This document shows positions 25,856 through 35,142 of a stretch of 64,000 nucleotides of DNA, piece after piece (the stretch's first letter is position 1; each line of letters begins with the position of its first letter). Where the stretch lies: NCBI GenBank assembly GCA_046293395.1, contig JBKBOU010000003.1, positions 248,001-312,000 of the forward strand, read 5' to 3'. The position numbers and the translations under genes are program-made. The notes beneath the pieces were generated by a model. It was not told the origin of the DNA and did no database searches. It was given only the letters and a program-made list of their open reading frames with translations. This stretch comes from CAYNRA01 sp046293395. Its GTDB lineage: Bacteria > Bacteroidota > Bacteroidia > Cytophagales > Spirosomataceae.

Positions 25856-27748
25856 ATGAGCGACGCTATCAAACACGAATGTGGCATTGCCCTCATTCGC
25901 CTTCGCAAGCCACTCGACTACTACATCGAGAAATATGGCACGCCGTTATACGGTATCAATAGACTGTATGTCATGATGGAAAAGCAAACCAACCGCGGCC
26001 AAGATGGCGCAGGAGTTGCTAACGTCAAAATTGACGTTCCACCTGGACACAGGTACATCAGTAGGTATAGATCCGTAGAAAACCGTCCAGTAGTGGATAT
26101 TTTCAATAAAATCAACGAGAAATTTAGAGCTTTACTCAAGTCAGATCCTGACAAGATGAAAGACGCGCGTTGGTTGCAAGAAAATCTTCCTTTTACTGGA
26201 GAAGTATGGTTGGGGCACCTTCGATATGGTACACATGGCCGCAATGAAATCGAGAATTGCCACCCCATGCTGCGGCAAAGCAATTGGCGAAGCAAAAATC
26301 TGGTGTGTGCCGGAAATTTCAACATGACAAACGCCGAAGAGCTTTTCAAGAAGCTAGTCAAGCTTGGGCAACATCCGAAGGACAAGGGAGACACGGTTAC
26401 GGTCATGGAGAAAATCGGGCATTTTCTGGACGAAGAAAACCAACGCGTTTTTGAGCGGTTCAAGGGTATTTATGAAAACCCCGCCTTATCTGATATTATT
26501 GAAGATAACATGGACTTGAACCGCGTTCTACACCGTTCTTGCCGTGATTTTGATGGCGGCTATGCCATGGCAGGGATTACGGGCTATGGCGCCTCCTTTG
26601 TCGTCAGAGACCCCGCTGGTATTCGTCCAGCTTATTATTGGGCAAACGAGGAAGTGGTCGTCGTTGCTTCTGAAAGACCCGCTATCAAGGCAGCTTTTGG
26701 AGCAAGTTACGAGGAAATCAAAGAAATACAACCCGGCAATGCGTTGATAATTGATAAGCGCGGGGAGTTCAACGAAATGAATATTCTGACGCCGACCGTC
26801 CGTAAATCGTGTAGTTTTGAGCGTATATATTTCTCACGCGGTTCTGACCCACAAATTTACCAAGAACGCAAAGAATTGGGCAAACTGTTGATTCCACAGG
26901 TGCTGCAAGCCATCGATTATGACATTGAAAATACCGTTTTCTCTTATATCCCAAATACAGCGGAAGCAGCTTATTTCGGATTAATTGAAGGCATGGAGAC
27001 GTATGTAAATCAATGGAAAAAAGATAAAATCAAACAAGGAAATCTTTCAGATGAGGAATTGGATGCTTTATTGAATTTCCAACCTCGATTCGAGAAATTA
27101 GTTTCCAAAGATGTGAAGTTACGGACATTTATCACGAATGACGATGACCGAAGCGAGATGGTTTCCCATGTCTATGAAATGACGCACGGAGTCATCAAAA
27201 AGGGAATTGACACCATTGTTGTCATTGACGATTCCATCGTTCGGGGTACAACATTGGAAAAAAGTATTCTCAAATTATTAGATAAATTAGGGCCAAAGAA
27301 AATCGTCATTGTTTCATCTGCACCACAGATTCGTTATCCTGATTGCTACGGAATTGATATGTCCAAAATAAAGGAATTTGTGGCATTCCGGGCGATGCTT
27401 GGGTTACTCAAAGACCGTGGTTTGGATTATCTCCGTCACGAAGTTTATGCTTCTTGCGTCGGTTTATTAGAAACAGGAAGAGCGCAAGAAGAGAACATTG
27501 TCAAGAAATTATTTGAACCATTTACAGACGATGAAATTTCAGAAAAAATCGCTGAAATCATTCGTCCAGCAGATATTCGCGCGGAAGTTCAGGTTGTTTA
27601 TCAAACGGTTGACAATTTGCACAAGGCTTGCCCGAAACACGTAGGTGACTGGTATTTTACGGGAGATTACCCAACAAGTGGTGGAAATCGCGTGGTCAAT
27701 AAAGCGTTCATCAATTTCATGGAAGGCAAGACAGTTCGCGCTTATTAA
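25856..27748 (+). CDS. purF: Glutamine amidophosphoribosyltransferase, long Bacteroidota form
   Basis: A 630-residue enzyme of the family that makes 5-phosphoribosylamine from PRPP and glutamine, the first step of purine synthesis. The class II glutaminase domain begins at Cys9 in HECGIALIRL, followed by NRGQDGAG, and the PRPP-binding motif VVIDDSIVRGTT is near residues 455-466. The catalytic cysteine must become N-terminal, so the first eight residues are a short propeptide. It is about 130 residues longer than E. coli PurF (505), with an insert around 65-110 and an extended C-terminus. Bacteroidota often carry this long form, sometimes next to a canonical copy, so this could be a paralogue. 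A terminator follows. Confidence 0.9.
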   Translation: MSDAIKHECGIALIRLRKPLDYYIEKYGTPLYGINRLYVMMEKQTNRGQDGAGVANVKIDVPPGHRYISRYRSVENRPVVDIFNKINEKFRALLKSDPDKMKDARWLQENLPFTGEVWLGHLRYGTHGRNEIENCHPMLRQSNWRSKNLVCAGNFNMTNAEELFKKLVKLGQHPKDKGDTVTVMEKIGHFLDEENQRVFERFKGIYENPALSDIIEDNMDLNRVLHRSCRDFDGGYAMAGITGYGASFVVRDPAGIRPAYYWANEEVVVVASERPAIKAAFGASYEEIKEIQPGNALIIDKRGEFNEMNILTPTVRKSCSFERIYFSRGSDPQIYQERKELGKLLIPQVLQAIDYDIENTVFSYIPNTAEAAYFGLIEGMETYVNQWKKDKIKQGNLSDEELDALLNFQPRFEKLVSKDVKLRTFITNDDDRSEMVSHVYEMTHGVIKKGIDTIVVIDDSIVRGTTLEKSILKLLDKLGPKKIVIVSSAPQIRYPDCYGIDMSKIKEFVAFRAMLGLLKDRGLDYLRHEVYASCVGLLETGRAQEENIVKKLFEPFTDDEISEKIAEIIRPADIRAEVQVVYQTVDNLHKACPKHVGDWYFTGDYPTSGGNRVVNKAFINFMEGKTVRAY

Positions 27749-27775
27749 TAGAAGAAAAAGAACTCTAAAAAAAAG

Positions 27776-27805
27776 AATTCCCCAGTGTAAGTACTCTGGG
27801 GAATT
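27776..27805 (+). terminator. Intrinsic terminator after the purF-like gene
   Basis: Nine-bp perfect arms aattcccca/tggggaatt (27776-27784, 27797-27805) 28 bp after the stop; an AT-rich stretch follows, with only a short T run. Confidence 0.7.
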
Positions 27806-27857
27806 TATTATTTAAACAACTACATAAAGAAAAGAAACAAGGAACAAAAGTGGGCAG

Positions 27858-28007
27858 TTACGCGGTTACTTTTGTCTTTTTTTTACTAGGAAGTGCGAAA
27901 ACATTCGCTGTTACCTCTTGAACACCAATCATTCTAAGGCAATCTTTGATGCTTAAAATAGCAGATGAGTCCGGAGTAACGGGCTTTGTGGCAAGTTTAT
28001 CTTCCAT
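27858..28007 (-). CDS. Small lysine-rich-tailed hypothetical protein
   Basis: A possible 49-residue protein starting at the ATG at 28007: MEDKLATKPVTPDSS, then ILSIKDCLRMIGVQ and the basic end KKKTKVTA. A longer frame to 28154 exists but adds an unconvincing leader. I recognise no family. Support is limited to a plausible start and a protein-like composition, and there is a competing plus-strand open frame over the same bases. Only tentatively a gene. Confidence 0.35.
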   Translation of the reverse strand: MEDKLATKPVTPDSSAILSIKDCLRMIGVQEVTANVFALPSKKKTKVTA

Positions 28008-28217
28008 GATAAATTCAGTTTTGAATGATGAAATGTACAAACGACTCTGCAAAGGTAAATCAGGTAGCGAAATTTCGCAAAATAAATTTGATTTATTTAT
28101 TAAGTGGTTTTCGCTAAGATATAAAGTTCGGATTCCTGCTCGATTTACGAACAAAAATTGCCATTTTCAGGTTACTTTAGACGAGAATTACCACAAAAAT
28201 CGCTCATCAAAAAGATT

Positions 28218-28961
28218 ATGCAAACACTCCTACTCCGCTTCTGCTTCATCACAAGTTTGATTTTGTCCGTTACCTTCACAGGAAACGCCCAAAATACGGA
28301 TAAAAAATCAGAAGAATTAGCCAAACAAGTTTTAAAAGCCATGGGTGGCAAAAAAGCGTGGGACAATACCCGCCATATTTCTTGGAATTTCTTTGGTGCA
28401 AGAACACTGACCTGGGACAAATGGACAGGAAATGTTCGTATTGAAACTCCCGATAACCAAACCGTTTACCTCCTCAATGTCCAAAACATGACGGGCAAAG
28501 CAATGGTGAAAGGTCAAATGATTACTCAAACGGATAGCTTGCAAAAAGCATTAACACAAGCAAAAAACATCTGGATTAATGACTCCTATTGGTTGGTAAT
28601 GCCGTATAAATTACTTGACCCTGGCGTGACTCTCCGTTACCAAGGACAACAAAAAACAGAAAAAGGAACTCTTGCGGATGTCATCGAACTGACTTTCGCA
28701 GCCGTTGGTGTAACTCCTGACAATAAATATTTGGTTTATATCGACCCAACCTCTCACTTGGTTACTCAATGGGCTTATTTTGCTAAAAATACAGACGAAA
28801 AACCACGCTTTGTACTTCCTTGGGAAGAATACAAAACCTTTGGAAAAATCCAACTCTCAGGAGAAAGAGGCCCGCATGACTTAACCAATATCGGCGTATT
28901 CTCTACTCTTCCTGACCAAGTTTATACTGAATTTACTAAACCTGCACACATTACAAACTAA
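28218..28961 (+). CDS. Exported DUF6503-like protein
   Basis: A 247-residue exported protein. From the ATG at 28218 there is a good signal peptide (LLRFCFITSLILSV, cleavage near GNAQ), then ELAKQVLKAMGGKKAWDN, the start expected of the DUF6503/outer-membrane-lipoprotein-sorting-like beta sheet fold. Pairs such as VYLLNVQNM, DSYWLVMPYKLLDPGV and KYLVYIDPTSHLVTQW fit that fold, which resembles the LolA cup. The frame is open upstream to 28158, but that adds residues before the signal peptide. It ends 9 bp before hemH, so the two probably share a transcript. Function unknown. Confidence 0.78.
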   Translation: MQTLLLRFCFITSLILSVTFTGNAQNTDKKSEELAKQVLKAMGGKKAWDNTRHISWNFFGARTLTWDKWTGNVRIETPDNQTVYLLNVQNMTGKAMVKGQMITQTDSLQKALTQAKNIWINDSYWLVMPYKLLDPGVTLRYQGQQKTEKGTLADVIELTFAAVGVTPDNKYLVYIDPTSHLVTQWAYFAKNTDEKPRFVLPWEEYKTFGKIQLSGERGPHDLTNIGVFSTLPDQVYTEFTKPAHITN

Positions 28962-28970
28962 CTACTACTC

Positions 28971-29987
28971 GTGAAGAAAACCGGTGTTTTAATTGTTAAT
29001 TTAGGTACTCCTGATAGCCCAAGTACCCCCGATGTACGCAAGTATTTACGTCAATTTTTGATGGATGGGCGCGTCATCGACTTTCCGTTTATCCCAAGAT
29101 GGATGCTTGTAAATCTAATCATTGCGCCTTTCCGTTCGCCTAAGTCGGCAAAAACCTACCGTGAACTCTGGACGGACAGAGGCTCTCCACTCAAATTTTA
29201 CGGCCAAGATAATGAAGTGGCTCTGCAAGAAAAACTGGGTGACGAATACGTCGTTCGGCTTGCCATGCGCTACCAAAGTCCTAGCATTGAAAACGGGCTT
29301 GAGGAATTTAGACGTATGGGGGTATCAAAAATTATCGTACTCCCTTTCTTCCCTCAGTATGCGTCAGCTACTACAGGCTCTGTTTACGAGGAAGTCATGC
29401 GATTGGTAACAAAATGGCAAGTTATTCCTGAAATGAGTTTCATTAATAATTTCTACAACCATCCATTATTTATCAAAGGATTTGTAGATAATGCACAAAA
29501 ACACATAAAAGAGCACGAATACGACCATTTTATATTCAGCTACCATGGGGTTCCAGCAAGACAAATCCGAAAAGGAGACTGTACAAAGGAAGTGTGTAAA
29601 CTAGGAAGTTGCTGCGATACCATTCATGCACTCAACCAACATTGTTACAGAGCGCAATGCTTTGAAACTACCCGTTTGCTCGTGAAGGAACTTGGTTTGA
29701 AAGAAGGAAGCTACACGACCTGCTTTCAGTCAAGACTTGGCAAAGAAACATGGGTGCAGCCTTATACAGAAGATACCATCAAAGAATTAGCCAAAAAAGG
29801 CATCAAACGTGTACTTGCCTTCTCTCCTGCTTTTGTGGCTGACTGTCTGGAAACTACCATCGAGGTTGGGGAAGAATACAAAGAACTTTTCGAGGAAAAA
29901 GGGGGCGAACATTGGGAATTGGTGGAAAGCCTAAATGACTCTGACAACTGGGTTGAATTATTAGCTGACCTAACAAGAAAAGCCTAA
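28971..29987 (+). CDS. hemH: Ferrochelatase
   Basis: A 338-residue enzyme that inserts ferrous iron into protoporphyrin IX at the last step of heme synthesis. It begins GVLIVNLGTPDSPS, has the active-site histidine in FSYHGVPARQ (about residues 190-199) and the C-terminal FAPAFVADCLETTIEVG-type motif seen here as SPAFVADCLETTIE. Two close cysteines (KLGSCCDTIH) lie downstream of the histidine. Start codon is GTG. It follows the DUF6503-like gene by 9 bp and ends 20 bp before a strong terminator. Confidence 0.97.
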   Translation: MKKTGVLIVNLGTPDSPSTPDVRKYLRQFLMDGRVIDFPFIPRWMLVNLIIAPFRSPKSAKTYRELWTDRGSPLKFYGQDNEVALQEKLGDEYVVRLAMRYQSPSIENGLEEFRRMGVSKIIVLPFFPQYASATTGSVYEEVMRLVTKWQVIPEMSFINNFYNHPLFIKGFVDNAQKHIKEHEYDHFIFSYHGVPARQIRKGDCTKEVCKLGSCCDTIHALNQHCYRAQCFETTRLLVKELGLKEGSYTTCFQSRLGKETWVQPYTEDTIKELAKKGIKRVLAFSPAFVADCLETTIEVGEEYKELFEEKGGEHWELVESLNDSDNWVELLADLTRKA

Positions 29988-30007
29988 TTTATTTCTCTTA
30001 TTCACAC

Positions 30008-30046
30008 AAAAAAACTCCTTACAAAATAACTGTAAGGAGTTTTTTT
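30008..30046. terminator. Bidirectional intrinsic terminator
   Basis: Perfect 16-bp arms (30008-30023, 30031-30046) with a 7-bp loop, A run on the left and T run on the right, between convergent hemH and the epimerase gene. Confidence 0.95.
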
Positions 30047-30062
30047 ATGCAAATACAAGTGA

Positions 30063-31133
30063 TTATTTTAAAATAGGAGCTAAAATAGCCTTATTTTCTG
30101 CTAACCAAGCCGTAATTTCTTCTACAATTTGTTCCATCCCGATTTCAGGTTTCCAACCCGTACGTTCTGTTACTTTCGAATTATCTGTTTGATACAAACG
30201 AATATCGGCAGGTCTGTTTTCAGCTACGCGTGTAATCGGAATTGTCTTTCCTGTTACTCGTTGACAAATTTCAGTTAATTCTTGAAGAGAAACGCTAACT
30301 TCACGTCCACCACCGACATTAAAAATCTCTCCGTTTATTTGTTCCAAATGATGAATTTGCCAATCCACCAATCTATACAAATCCTTGACATGCAGCATAT
30401 CTCGCGTTTGTTTGCCTAATCCACTGTACCCAATGTAGGCAAGCGATTGCTCAAAGAAATGTTTGGCAATCCAGAGAACCATCACACCTTGGTCCACTTT
30501 TCCCATTTGCCACGGGCCTGTCAATACGCCACAACGGTTGATGACAGTTTGTAATCCATAAAATTCTTGGTATTCTTGTATCAATAATTCAGAAGCTAAT
30601 TTGGTTGTGCCGTACAATGACCTCGCACCATCCAAAGGAAAATCCTCCGCAATTCCTTTGTCTGACACTCCTCGAATCGGCTGTTCTTTGGCTAATTCAA
30701 ACCGCGTATCTGACTCCACATAATGAAGTTTTTCTATTGCCTTGATAGGATAAACCCGGCTAGTGGACAAAAAGATAAACTGCGCTTTTGCACGCACAGC
30801 ATAGTTGAGGCAGTTGACCGTCCCGACTAAATTGGTATTGATGAGATAATCAGGTGAGCCCCCGTTTAATCCAGCCAATACAGACGGTTCCGCAGATGCT
30901 TCGATGACCGTATCTACGAGAGGCAAGCTATCGAAATCCTCTTTGTTCCGGATATCCCCGTGAACGAAATGGATTCCTGCTGTTGCGAGACGAGGGAGGT
31001 TCAGTTCAGAGCCTTTTCGTTTCAAATTATCCAAACAATAAATTTGATAGTCAGGGTAAGAAGATTTCAAGGACAAGGCCAAAGAAGAGCCAACAAAACC
31101 AGCACCGCCGGTAATCAGAATAGATTTTGACAT
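30063..31133 (-). CDS. NAD-dependent sugar epimerase, CDP-paratose 2-epimerase-like
   Basis: A 356-residue extended SDR. The NAD-binding motif GGAGFVGS is at residues 9-16, the catalytic pair Tyr174/Lys178 in YGTTK, and the segments VDQGVMVLWIAKHFF and GLGKQTRDMLHVKDL resemble the tyvelose/CDP-paratose 2-epimerase group (RfbE-like). Such enzymes make dideoxyhexoses for surface polysaccharides. An STSR triad element before VYPIK is a normal variant. The gene is alone between terminator and promoter, not in a polysaccharide cluster, so the exact substrate remains uncertain. Confidence 0.85.
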   Translation of the reverse strand: MSKSILITGGAGFVGSSLALSLKSSYPDYQIYCLDNLKRKGSELNLPRLATAGIHFVHGDIRNKEDFDSLPLVDTVIEASAEPSVLAGLNGGSPDYLINTNLVGTVNCLNYAVRAKAQFIFLSTSRVYPIKAIEKLHYVESDTRFELAKEQPIRGVSDKGIAEDFPLDGARSLYGTTKLASELLIQEYQEFYGLQTVINRCGVLTGPWQMGKVDQGVMVLWIAKHFFEQSLAYIGYSGLGKQTRDMLHVKDLYRLVDWQIHHLEQINGEIFNVGGGREVSVSLQELTEICQRVTGKTIPITRVAENRPADIRLYQTDNSKVTERTGWKPEIGMEQIVEEITAWLAENKAILAPILK

Positions 31134-31228
31134 ATATGTTCTAAATAAGTAATCGATACACAGTTATACAAAGATAAAACCTTATTCTATAAGTTAACTC
31201 TTCTATTGAATTACCTTTCTTTCCGTTA

Positions 31229-31260
31229 TTGGCATCCTATCCAAAAAAAATGTACATTTG
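31229..31260 (+). promoter_or_regulatory. Bacteroidota-type promoter for the enoyl-CoA hydratase gene
   Basis: TTG (31229-31231), 21-bp spacer, then TACATTTG (31253-31260), an exact TAnnTTTG. The predicted start near 31267 lies 30 bp upstream of the ATG at 31297. Confidence 0.65.
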
Positions 31261-31296
31261 GGCTATTCTCATCCCAACTAAAACCCATTAATACGT

Positions 31297-32079
31297 ATGT
31301 ATCAACATCTTATTTTTGACAAAAAAGACCAAGTAGCCACCATTACGTTGCATCGCCCCGATGTTTTTCATGCATTGAGTACCGCCTTGATTCAAGAAAT
31401 TACACAAGCCGTACAAGATGCTGCGCAAGACAATACAATTCGCGTGGTTATTATGACAGGTTCAGGAGATAGAGCTTTCTGTTCAGGTGCTGACTTAAAG
31501 GCAGGTCTAGAATCTTCTCCACGCCCTTTGGGTGATACGCTTCGTGAGAATTACAATCCCATGATTCAGGCAATTCGTTCTGCACCCAAACCCATTATTT
31601 GTAAATTGAATGGTGTAGCTGCGGGAGCAGGTTTGTCGCTTGCTTTGGCTTGTGATATGATTATCGCGCGCGAAGACACGTATATTTCCGAATTATTTAT
31701 TGGTATCGGACTTATGCCCGATGCAGGTTCTATGTATTTTTTACCTAGATTAGTCGGGATGCAACGCGCTTTTGAACTTTGTAGTACAGGAAGAAAGGTT
31801 TCAATCCAGGAAGCTGTTCAGCTCGGATTAGTAACGGAAATGCATCCGTGGGAGGAACTCGATAAACGAATGGAGGAATTGATTTCCTATTATGCACAAG
31901 CCCCAACATTTGCTATCGGACAGATGAAGAAAGTACTCAACGCCAGTCTAAATTCTACATTAGAAGAAGTCTTGGAGGCAGAGGCGGTCGGGCAAACAGC
32001 TTGTGGCGTAACAAATGATTTCGGCGAAGGCGTACTGGCATTTTTACAGAAAAGAAAACCAGTTTTTAAAGGTAAATAA
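31297..32079 (+). CDS. Enoyl-CoA hydratase/isomerase (PaaG-like)
   Basis: A 260-residue crotonase-fold protein. The oxyanion-hole segments are DRAFCSGADLKAG (about 63-75) and LNGVAAGAGLSLALACD (about 106-122). IGLMPDAGSMYFLPRLVG carries an aspartate (instead of the second hydratase glutamate) followed by small residues, the pattern of the phenylacetate-pathway isomerase PaaG and its relatives rather than a typical fatty-acid hydratase. No other paa gene is near, so the pathway is unknown. It is monocistronic with its own promoter and converges on the HDAC-like gene. Confidence 0.85.
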   Translation: MYQHLIFDKKDQVATITLHRPDVFHALSTALIQEITQAVQDAAQDNTIRVVIMTGSGDRAFCSGADLKAGLESSPRPLGDTLRENYNPMIQAIRSAPKPIICKLNGVAAGAGLSLALACDMIIAREDTYISELFIGIGLMPDAGSMYFLPRLVGMQRAFELCSTGRKVSIQEAVQLGLVTEMHPWEELDKRMEELISYYAQAPTFAIGQMKKVLNASLNSTLEEVLEAEAVGQTACGVTNDFGEGVLAFLQKRKPVFKGK

Positions 32080-32135
32080 ACAAAAAATACCATGCGTTCA
32101 TCTTGTTGTATGTAAAACTTAACGCAAACAATTAC

Positions 32136-33068
32136 TTATTTTTTGAACTTCTGAAAGCCCCATTCAGCATAGTCTGCTGCCAAGCGAAATGTTTGGCAGT
32201 GGGCTTCTATAATTGTAGCTATTTGTGGAGAATATCCTCCACCCATTGAAACCACCAGCGGGATATTTCGCTCACTCGCAGCCTGAATCACACGCTTATC
32301 CCGTTCCTGGCATCCTTCCATCGTCATCCCTAATTTACCTAATTTATCCGTTGACAAAACATCCACGCCAGAAATAAAGAATAAAAAATCTGGGTTTACC
32401 GTGTCTAAAAGTGAGGATAAATGGAAATCCAATAAACGAAGATACGCTTCATCTTCGGTTCCCGTAGGCAAAGCAATATCTAAATCGGATATTTCTTTTT
32501 TGAGCGGATAATTGTCTTTTCCGTGCATTGAAAAAGTAAAAACTTCAGGTCTATCTTGAAAAATAACCGCCGTACCATTTCCTTGATGCACATCGAGGTC
32601 AATGACCAAAATCTGTTTACTCAACTCATTTTGCAGAAGAAACTCTGCACCAACTGCCACATCATTCAACAAACAAAACCCTTCCCCTCTGTCTGGGTAG
32701 GCATGATGTGTTCCTCCGGCGATATTCATGCTGATACCGTACTTTAGAGCATATTGGCAACACAAAATAGTACCTTGCGTAATGAGCCATTCCCTTTCGA
32801 TTAGTTTTTCAGTGACCGGAAAACCAATTTTTCGTTCCATTTTTGGGTCAATCGCCACTTCTTGTAGTGCCTTCACATACCTTTCATCATGCACGCCCAA
32901 AATATACCGATTGATATCCGATTGAAGAACGGGTGTGAAGAAATGAGCAGATTCAACCGTTCCTTCGTGGATTAATTGTTCAGGAATGAGCTCGTATTTC
33001 AACATCGGAAAACGATGTCCTTCCGGTAATGGATGTTTGTAAATCGGGTGATAAGCAATTTTTAGCAT
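32136..33068 (-). CDS. Histone deacetylase-family amidohydrolase (class IV-like)
   Basis: A 310-residue arginase/deacetylase-fold zinc enzyme. The motifs are GGTHHAYPDRGEGFCLLNDVA with the tandem active-site histidines (about 134-136), the zinc ligands in IDLDVHQGNG, ISGVD near residue 230 and the closing SMGGGYS loop. The Asp-x-His ligand pair and GEGFC signature resemble the HDAC11-like class IV group, common in bacteria. Likely substrates are acetylated polyamines or lysines, but this is not decidable from sequence. It is followed on the same strand by nothing and preceded by folA (9-bp gap), which suggests a folA-deacetylase unit. Confidence 0.9.
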   Translation of the reverse strand: MLKIAYHPIYKHPLPEGHRFPMLKYELIPEQLIHEGTVESAHFFTPVLQSDINRYILGVHDERYVKALQEVAIDPKMERKIGFPVTEKLIEREWLITQGTILCCQYALKYGISMNIAGGTHHAYPDRGEGFCLLNDVAVGAEFLLQNELSKQILVIDLDVHQGNGTAVIFQDRPEVFTFSMHGKDNYPLKKEISDLDIALPTGTEDEAYLRLLDFHLSSLLDTVNPDFLFFISGVDVLSTDKLGKLGMTMEGCQERDKRVIQAASERNIPLVVSMGGGYSPQIATIIEAHCQTFRLAADYAEWGFQKFKK

Positions 33069-33077
33069 CGCATTTCT

Positions 33078-33569
33078 TTATTTTTCCCAGGTTTCAAACC
33101 AAAAATCGAACTCATTTTTTTCGTCTTTCAGGTAATGAGCACGAGAAATGCAATGCCATTCGTCCGATAATTCAGGAAAAAACGTATCTCCATCGCAGGT
33201 TGTTTCAACAAGCGTTCTGTATAGCCGACCTGCGGAAGGCAGCGCTTGGCGGTAAATTTCTCCTCCACCGATAACAAAAAGAGACTTTTCAGGAAATTCT
33301 TTTGAAGCAAACGCCAATGCGTCTTCGAGAGAAGAAACGACAAAAACCCCTTCCAAGATAAGATCAACTTGGCGAGAAATAACCACGTTTACACGATTGG
33401 GCAAAGGGCGACCGATGGAGTCAAATGTTTTTCGACCCATGATAACGACATGGTTCGTGGTGAGCGACTTAAACAGTTTTAGGTCAGAAGATAAACGCCA
33501 CAAAAGGGCATTATCTTTGCCAATTGCCCCATTTTGAGCAATAGCTACGATGATTGAAAAAGGTATCAT
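33078..33569 (-). CDS. folA: Dihydrofolate reductase
   Basis: A 163-residue NADPH-dependent enzyme that makes tetrahydrofolate. It begins FSIIVAIAQNGAIGKDNALLWRLSSD, with the catalytic acid in the LSSDLK segment (Asp), then VVIMGRKTFDSIGRPLPNR and FVIGGGEIYRQAL, all canonical. Length fits the family (155-170). The Pro usually found in the W-x-L-P-x-D motif is Ser here (WRLSSD), a change that is found in some relatives and may influence trimethoprim binding; that is conjecture. It precedes the HDAC-like gene by 9 bp. Confidence 0.95.
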   Translation of the reverse strand: MIPFSIIVAIAQNGAIGKDNALLWRLSSDLKLFKSLTTNHVVIMGRKTFDSIGRPLPNRVNVVISRQVDLILEGVFVVSSLEDALAFASKEFPEKSLFVIGGGEIYRQALPSAGRLYRTLVETTCDGDTFFPELSDEWHCISRAHYLKDEKNEFDFWFETWEK

Positions 33570-33657
33570 GGGTGGGATTTAACATACAAAGAGTGAACGG
33601 ATAGAAAAACAGAATTGTTCTAAGAGAGGATAAATCTACTAAAAAAACAAAGAAATT

Positions 33658-34368
33658 ATGTCAGAACCAAGCAAAGTTGCCTTCATTACGGGAGGTACAA
33701 AAGGAATAGGTTTAGGGGTTGCAGAAGCACTGATAGCACAAGGTGTGCGTGTAGCGATAACAGGAAGAACGCAAGAAGCGGCAGAAAAAACGGCAGAATT
33801 TCTTAATAAACAGAAAGAAGGGTTTGCCATCGGAATTGCTTCTGATGTACGTGATTATGCTTCGCAAGAAGCAGCTGTTCGTTTTGTTTTGGATGTTTGG
33901 GGGCGCATAGATTATGTCATTGCCAATGCAGGTATCGGTCATTTTGCTCCAATCCAAGATTTAAGTATTGAACAATGGCAAGAAACAATAGATGTAAATT
34001 TAACAGGTGCTTTTTTTACAGCAAAAGCGACACTTGAGGCATTAAAGGCAAGTGAAGGCTACTATATTTCCATTGCGAGTTTAGCGGGAACCAACTTTTT
34101 CCCGGCAGGAACAGCCTATAATGCGAGTAAATTTGGACTTGTTGGCTTTACACAAGCCATGATGATGGATTTACGCAAAGAAGGTATCAAGGTTACGACA
34201 ATCATGCCGGGTTCTGTGGCTACTTATTTCAATAATCATACGCCGTCTGAGGCTGATGCTTGGAAAATCCAGCCGGAAGATATAGGGCAAATGGTCGTAG
34301 ATTTGATTCAAATGCCAGCGAGAACCTTACCAAGTAAGATTGAGGTTCGTCCGTCATTCCCGAAATAA
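33658..34368 (+). CDS. SDR-family oxidoreductase
   Basis: A 236-residue classical short-chain dehydrogenase. GGTKGIG at residues 12-18 binds NADP(H), NAG (ANAGIGHF) follows, and the catalytic triad includes the serine in SIASLAG and Tyr154/Lys158 in YNASK. An Arg in TGR after strand beta-2 suggests NADPH preference. It resembles FabG-like 3-ketoacyl reductases, though the substrate is unknown; it is shorter than FabG by about ten residues at the C-terminus. It is monocistronic and ends at a strong terminator. Confidence 0.9.
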   Translation: MSEPSKVAFITGGTKGIGLGVAEALIAQGVRVAITGRTQEAAEKTAEFLNKQKEGFAIGIASDVRDYASQEAAVRFVLDVWGRIDYVIANAGIGHFAPIQDLSIEQWQETIDVNLTGAFFTAKATLEALKASEGYYISIASLAGTNFFPAGTAYNASKFGLVGFTQAMMMDLRKEGIKVTTIMPGSVATYFNNHTPSEADAWKIQPEDIGQMVVDLIQMPARTLPSKIEVRPSFPK

Positions 34369-34369
34369 A

Positions 34370-34413
34370 AAGAAAAGACCAACGAATTGAACAGCATTCG
34401 TTGGTCTTTTCTT
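34370..34413. terminator. Bidirectional intrinsic terminator
   Basis: Perfect 18-bp arms (34370-34387, 34396-34413) around an 8-bp loop; A-rich left and T-rich right. It lies between the convergent SDR and cupin genes. Confidence 0.95.
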
Positions 34414-34430
34414 ATATAAGAACAATCGCA

Positions 34431-34949
34431 TCAACGGCCAAAATCATCTTGCACACGCACGATGTCCTCTTCGTCAGATGGGTTTTCTTTGTCTGTATGT
34501 TTCCAGATTTCAGCCACAACGCCATACGTACTCAAACCAACCAATCGATGTCTTTCTCCTTGATTTAGGTGAATAACAGTTCCTACTGAAAGCGGAGTTA
34601 CCGACGTTTCTTCGTCTGTGTCACTAATAACTACACCTGCTTCTCCTCCGATTACTTTCCAAATTTCTGCACGGCGGTGATGGTATTGCCAAGAGAGGCG
34701 TTTTTCAGGTGCGACGATTAAAATTTTAGGACTTAATTTATCAAACCCTTCAAAATCTGCGAGGGATAAATGAGGGAAAAAGGTCTCGATGAATGAAGGA
34801 ACTTGCGTTTCATCAAGAACAAAAAATCCTCCCCACGGGCGTGTAAAATCTTTCGAGACAACGGTAAATCCAGCGTCTGCAAGGTAGTTTTCAATGGAGG
34901 AGAATACCTCTTCACGAGGTGAGGTAGAAGGAAATTGAAGAATTGACAT
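34431..34949 (-). CDS. Cupin protein related to type II phosphomannose isomerase
   Basis: A 172-residue cupin. The segment RPWGGFFVLDE at about residue 36 and SPKILIVAPEKRLSWQYHHRRAE-like core (seen in two pieces, LSWQYHHRRAEIW) carry the metal-binding histidines typical of the MPI type II / GMP domain; ERHRLVG supplies the last histidine. It lacks a nucleotidyltransferase domain, so it matches the free-standing mannose-6-phosphate isomerase-like cupins. Activity is not proved. The ATG at 34949 is preferred to an in-frame TTG five codons upstream. Confidence 0.8.
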   Translation of the reverse strand: MSILQFPSTSPREEVFSSIENYLADAGFTVVSKDFTRPWGGFFVLDETQVPSFIETFFPHLSLADFEGFDKLSPKILIVAPEKRLSWQYHHRRAEIWKVIGGEAGVVISDTDEETSVTPLSVGTVIHLNQGERHRLVGLSTYGVVAEIWKHTDKENPSDEEDIVRVQDDFGR

Positions 34950-35142
34950 GTTATGAGGTGACAAATGGTTTCAACCCAAAACTACTTAGTTTTCTGTATA
35001 TTATCCAAATGATTTTACTAAGTGGTCTTTTTCTGCGCAAAACGGATGAATTATGATACCTATCATATTTCATCGTGACCTATCCCCCACTTTGCATTCA
35101 TCGAATTGCTAGACCTTTGTAGGGCATTCAAAAGCTCTCTAC

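Noticed and set aside
27946..28260. 104-codon plus-strand frame over the region before the DUF6503-like gene
   Set aside because: It overlaps the true start and signal peptide of the next gene in another frame and resembles no protein.
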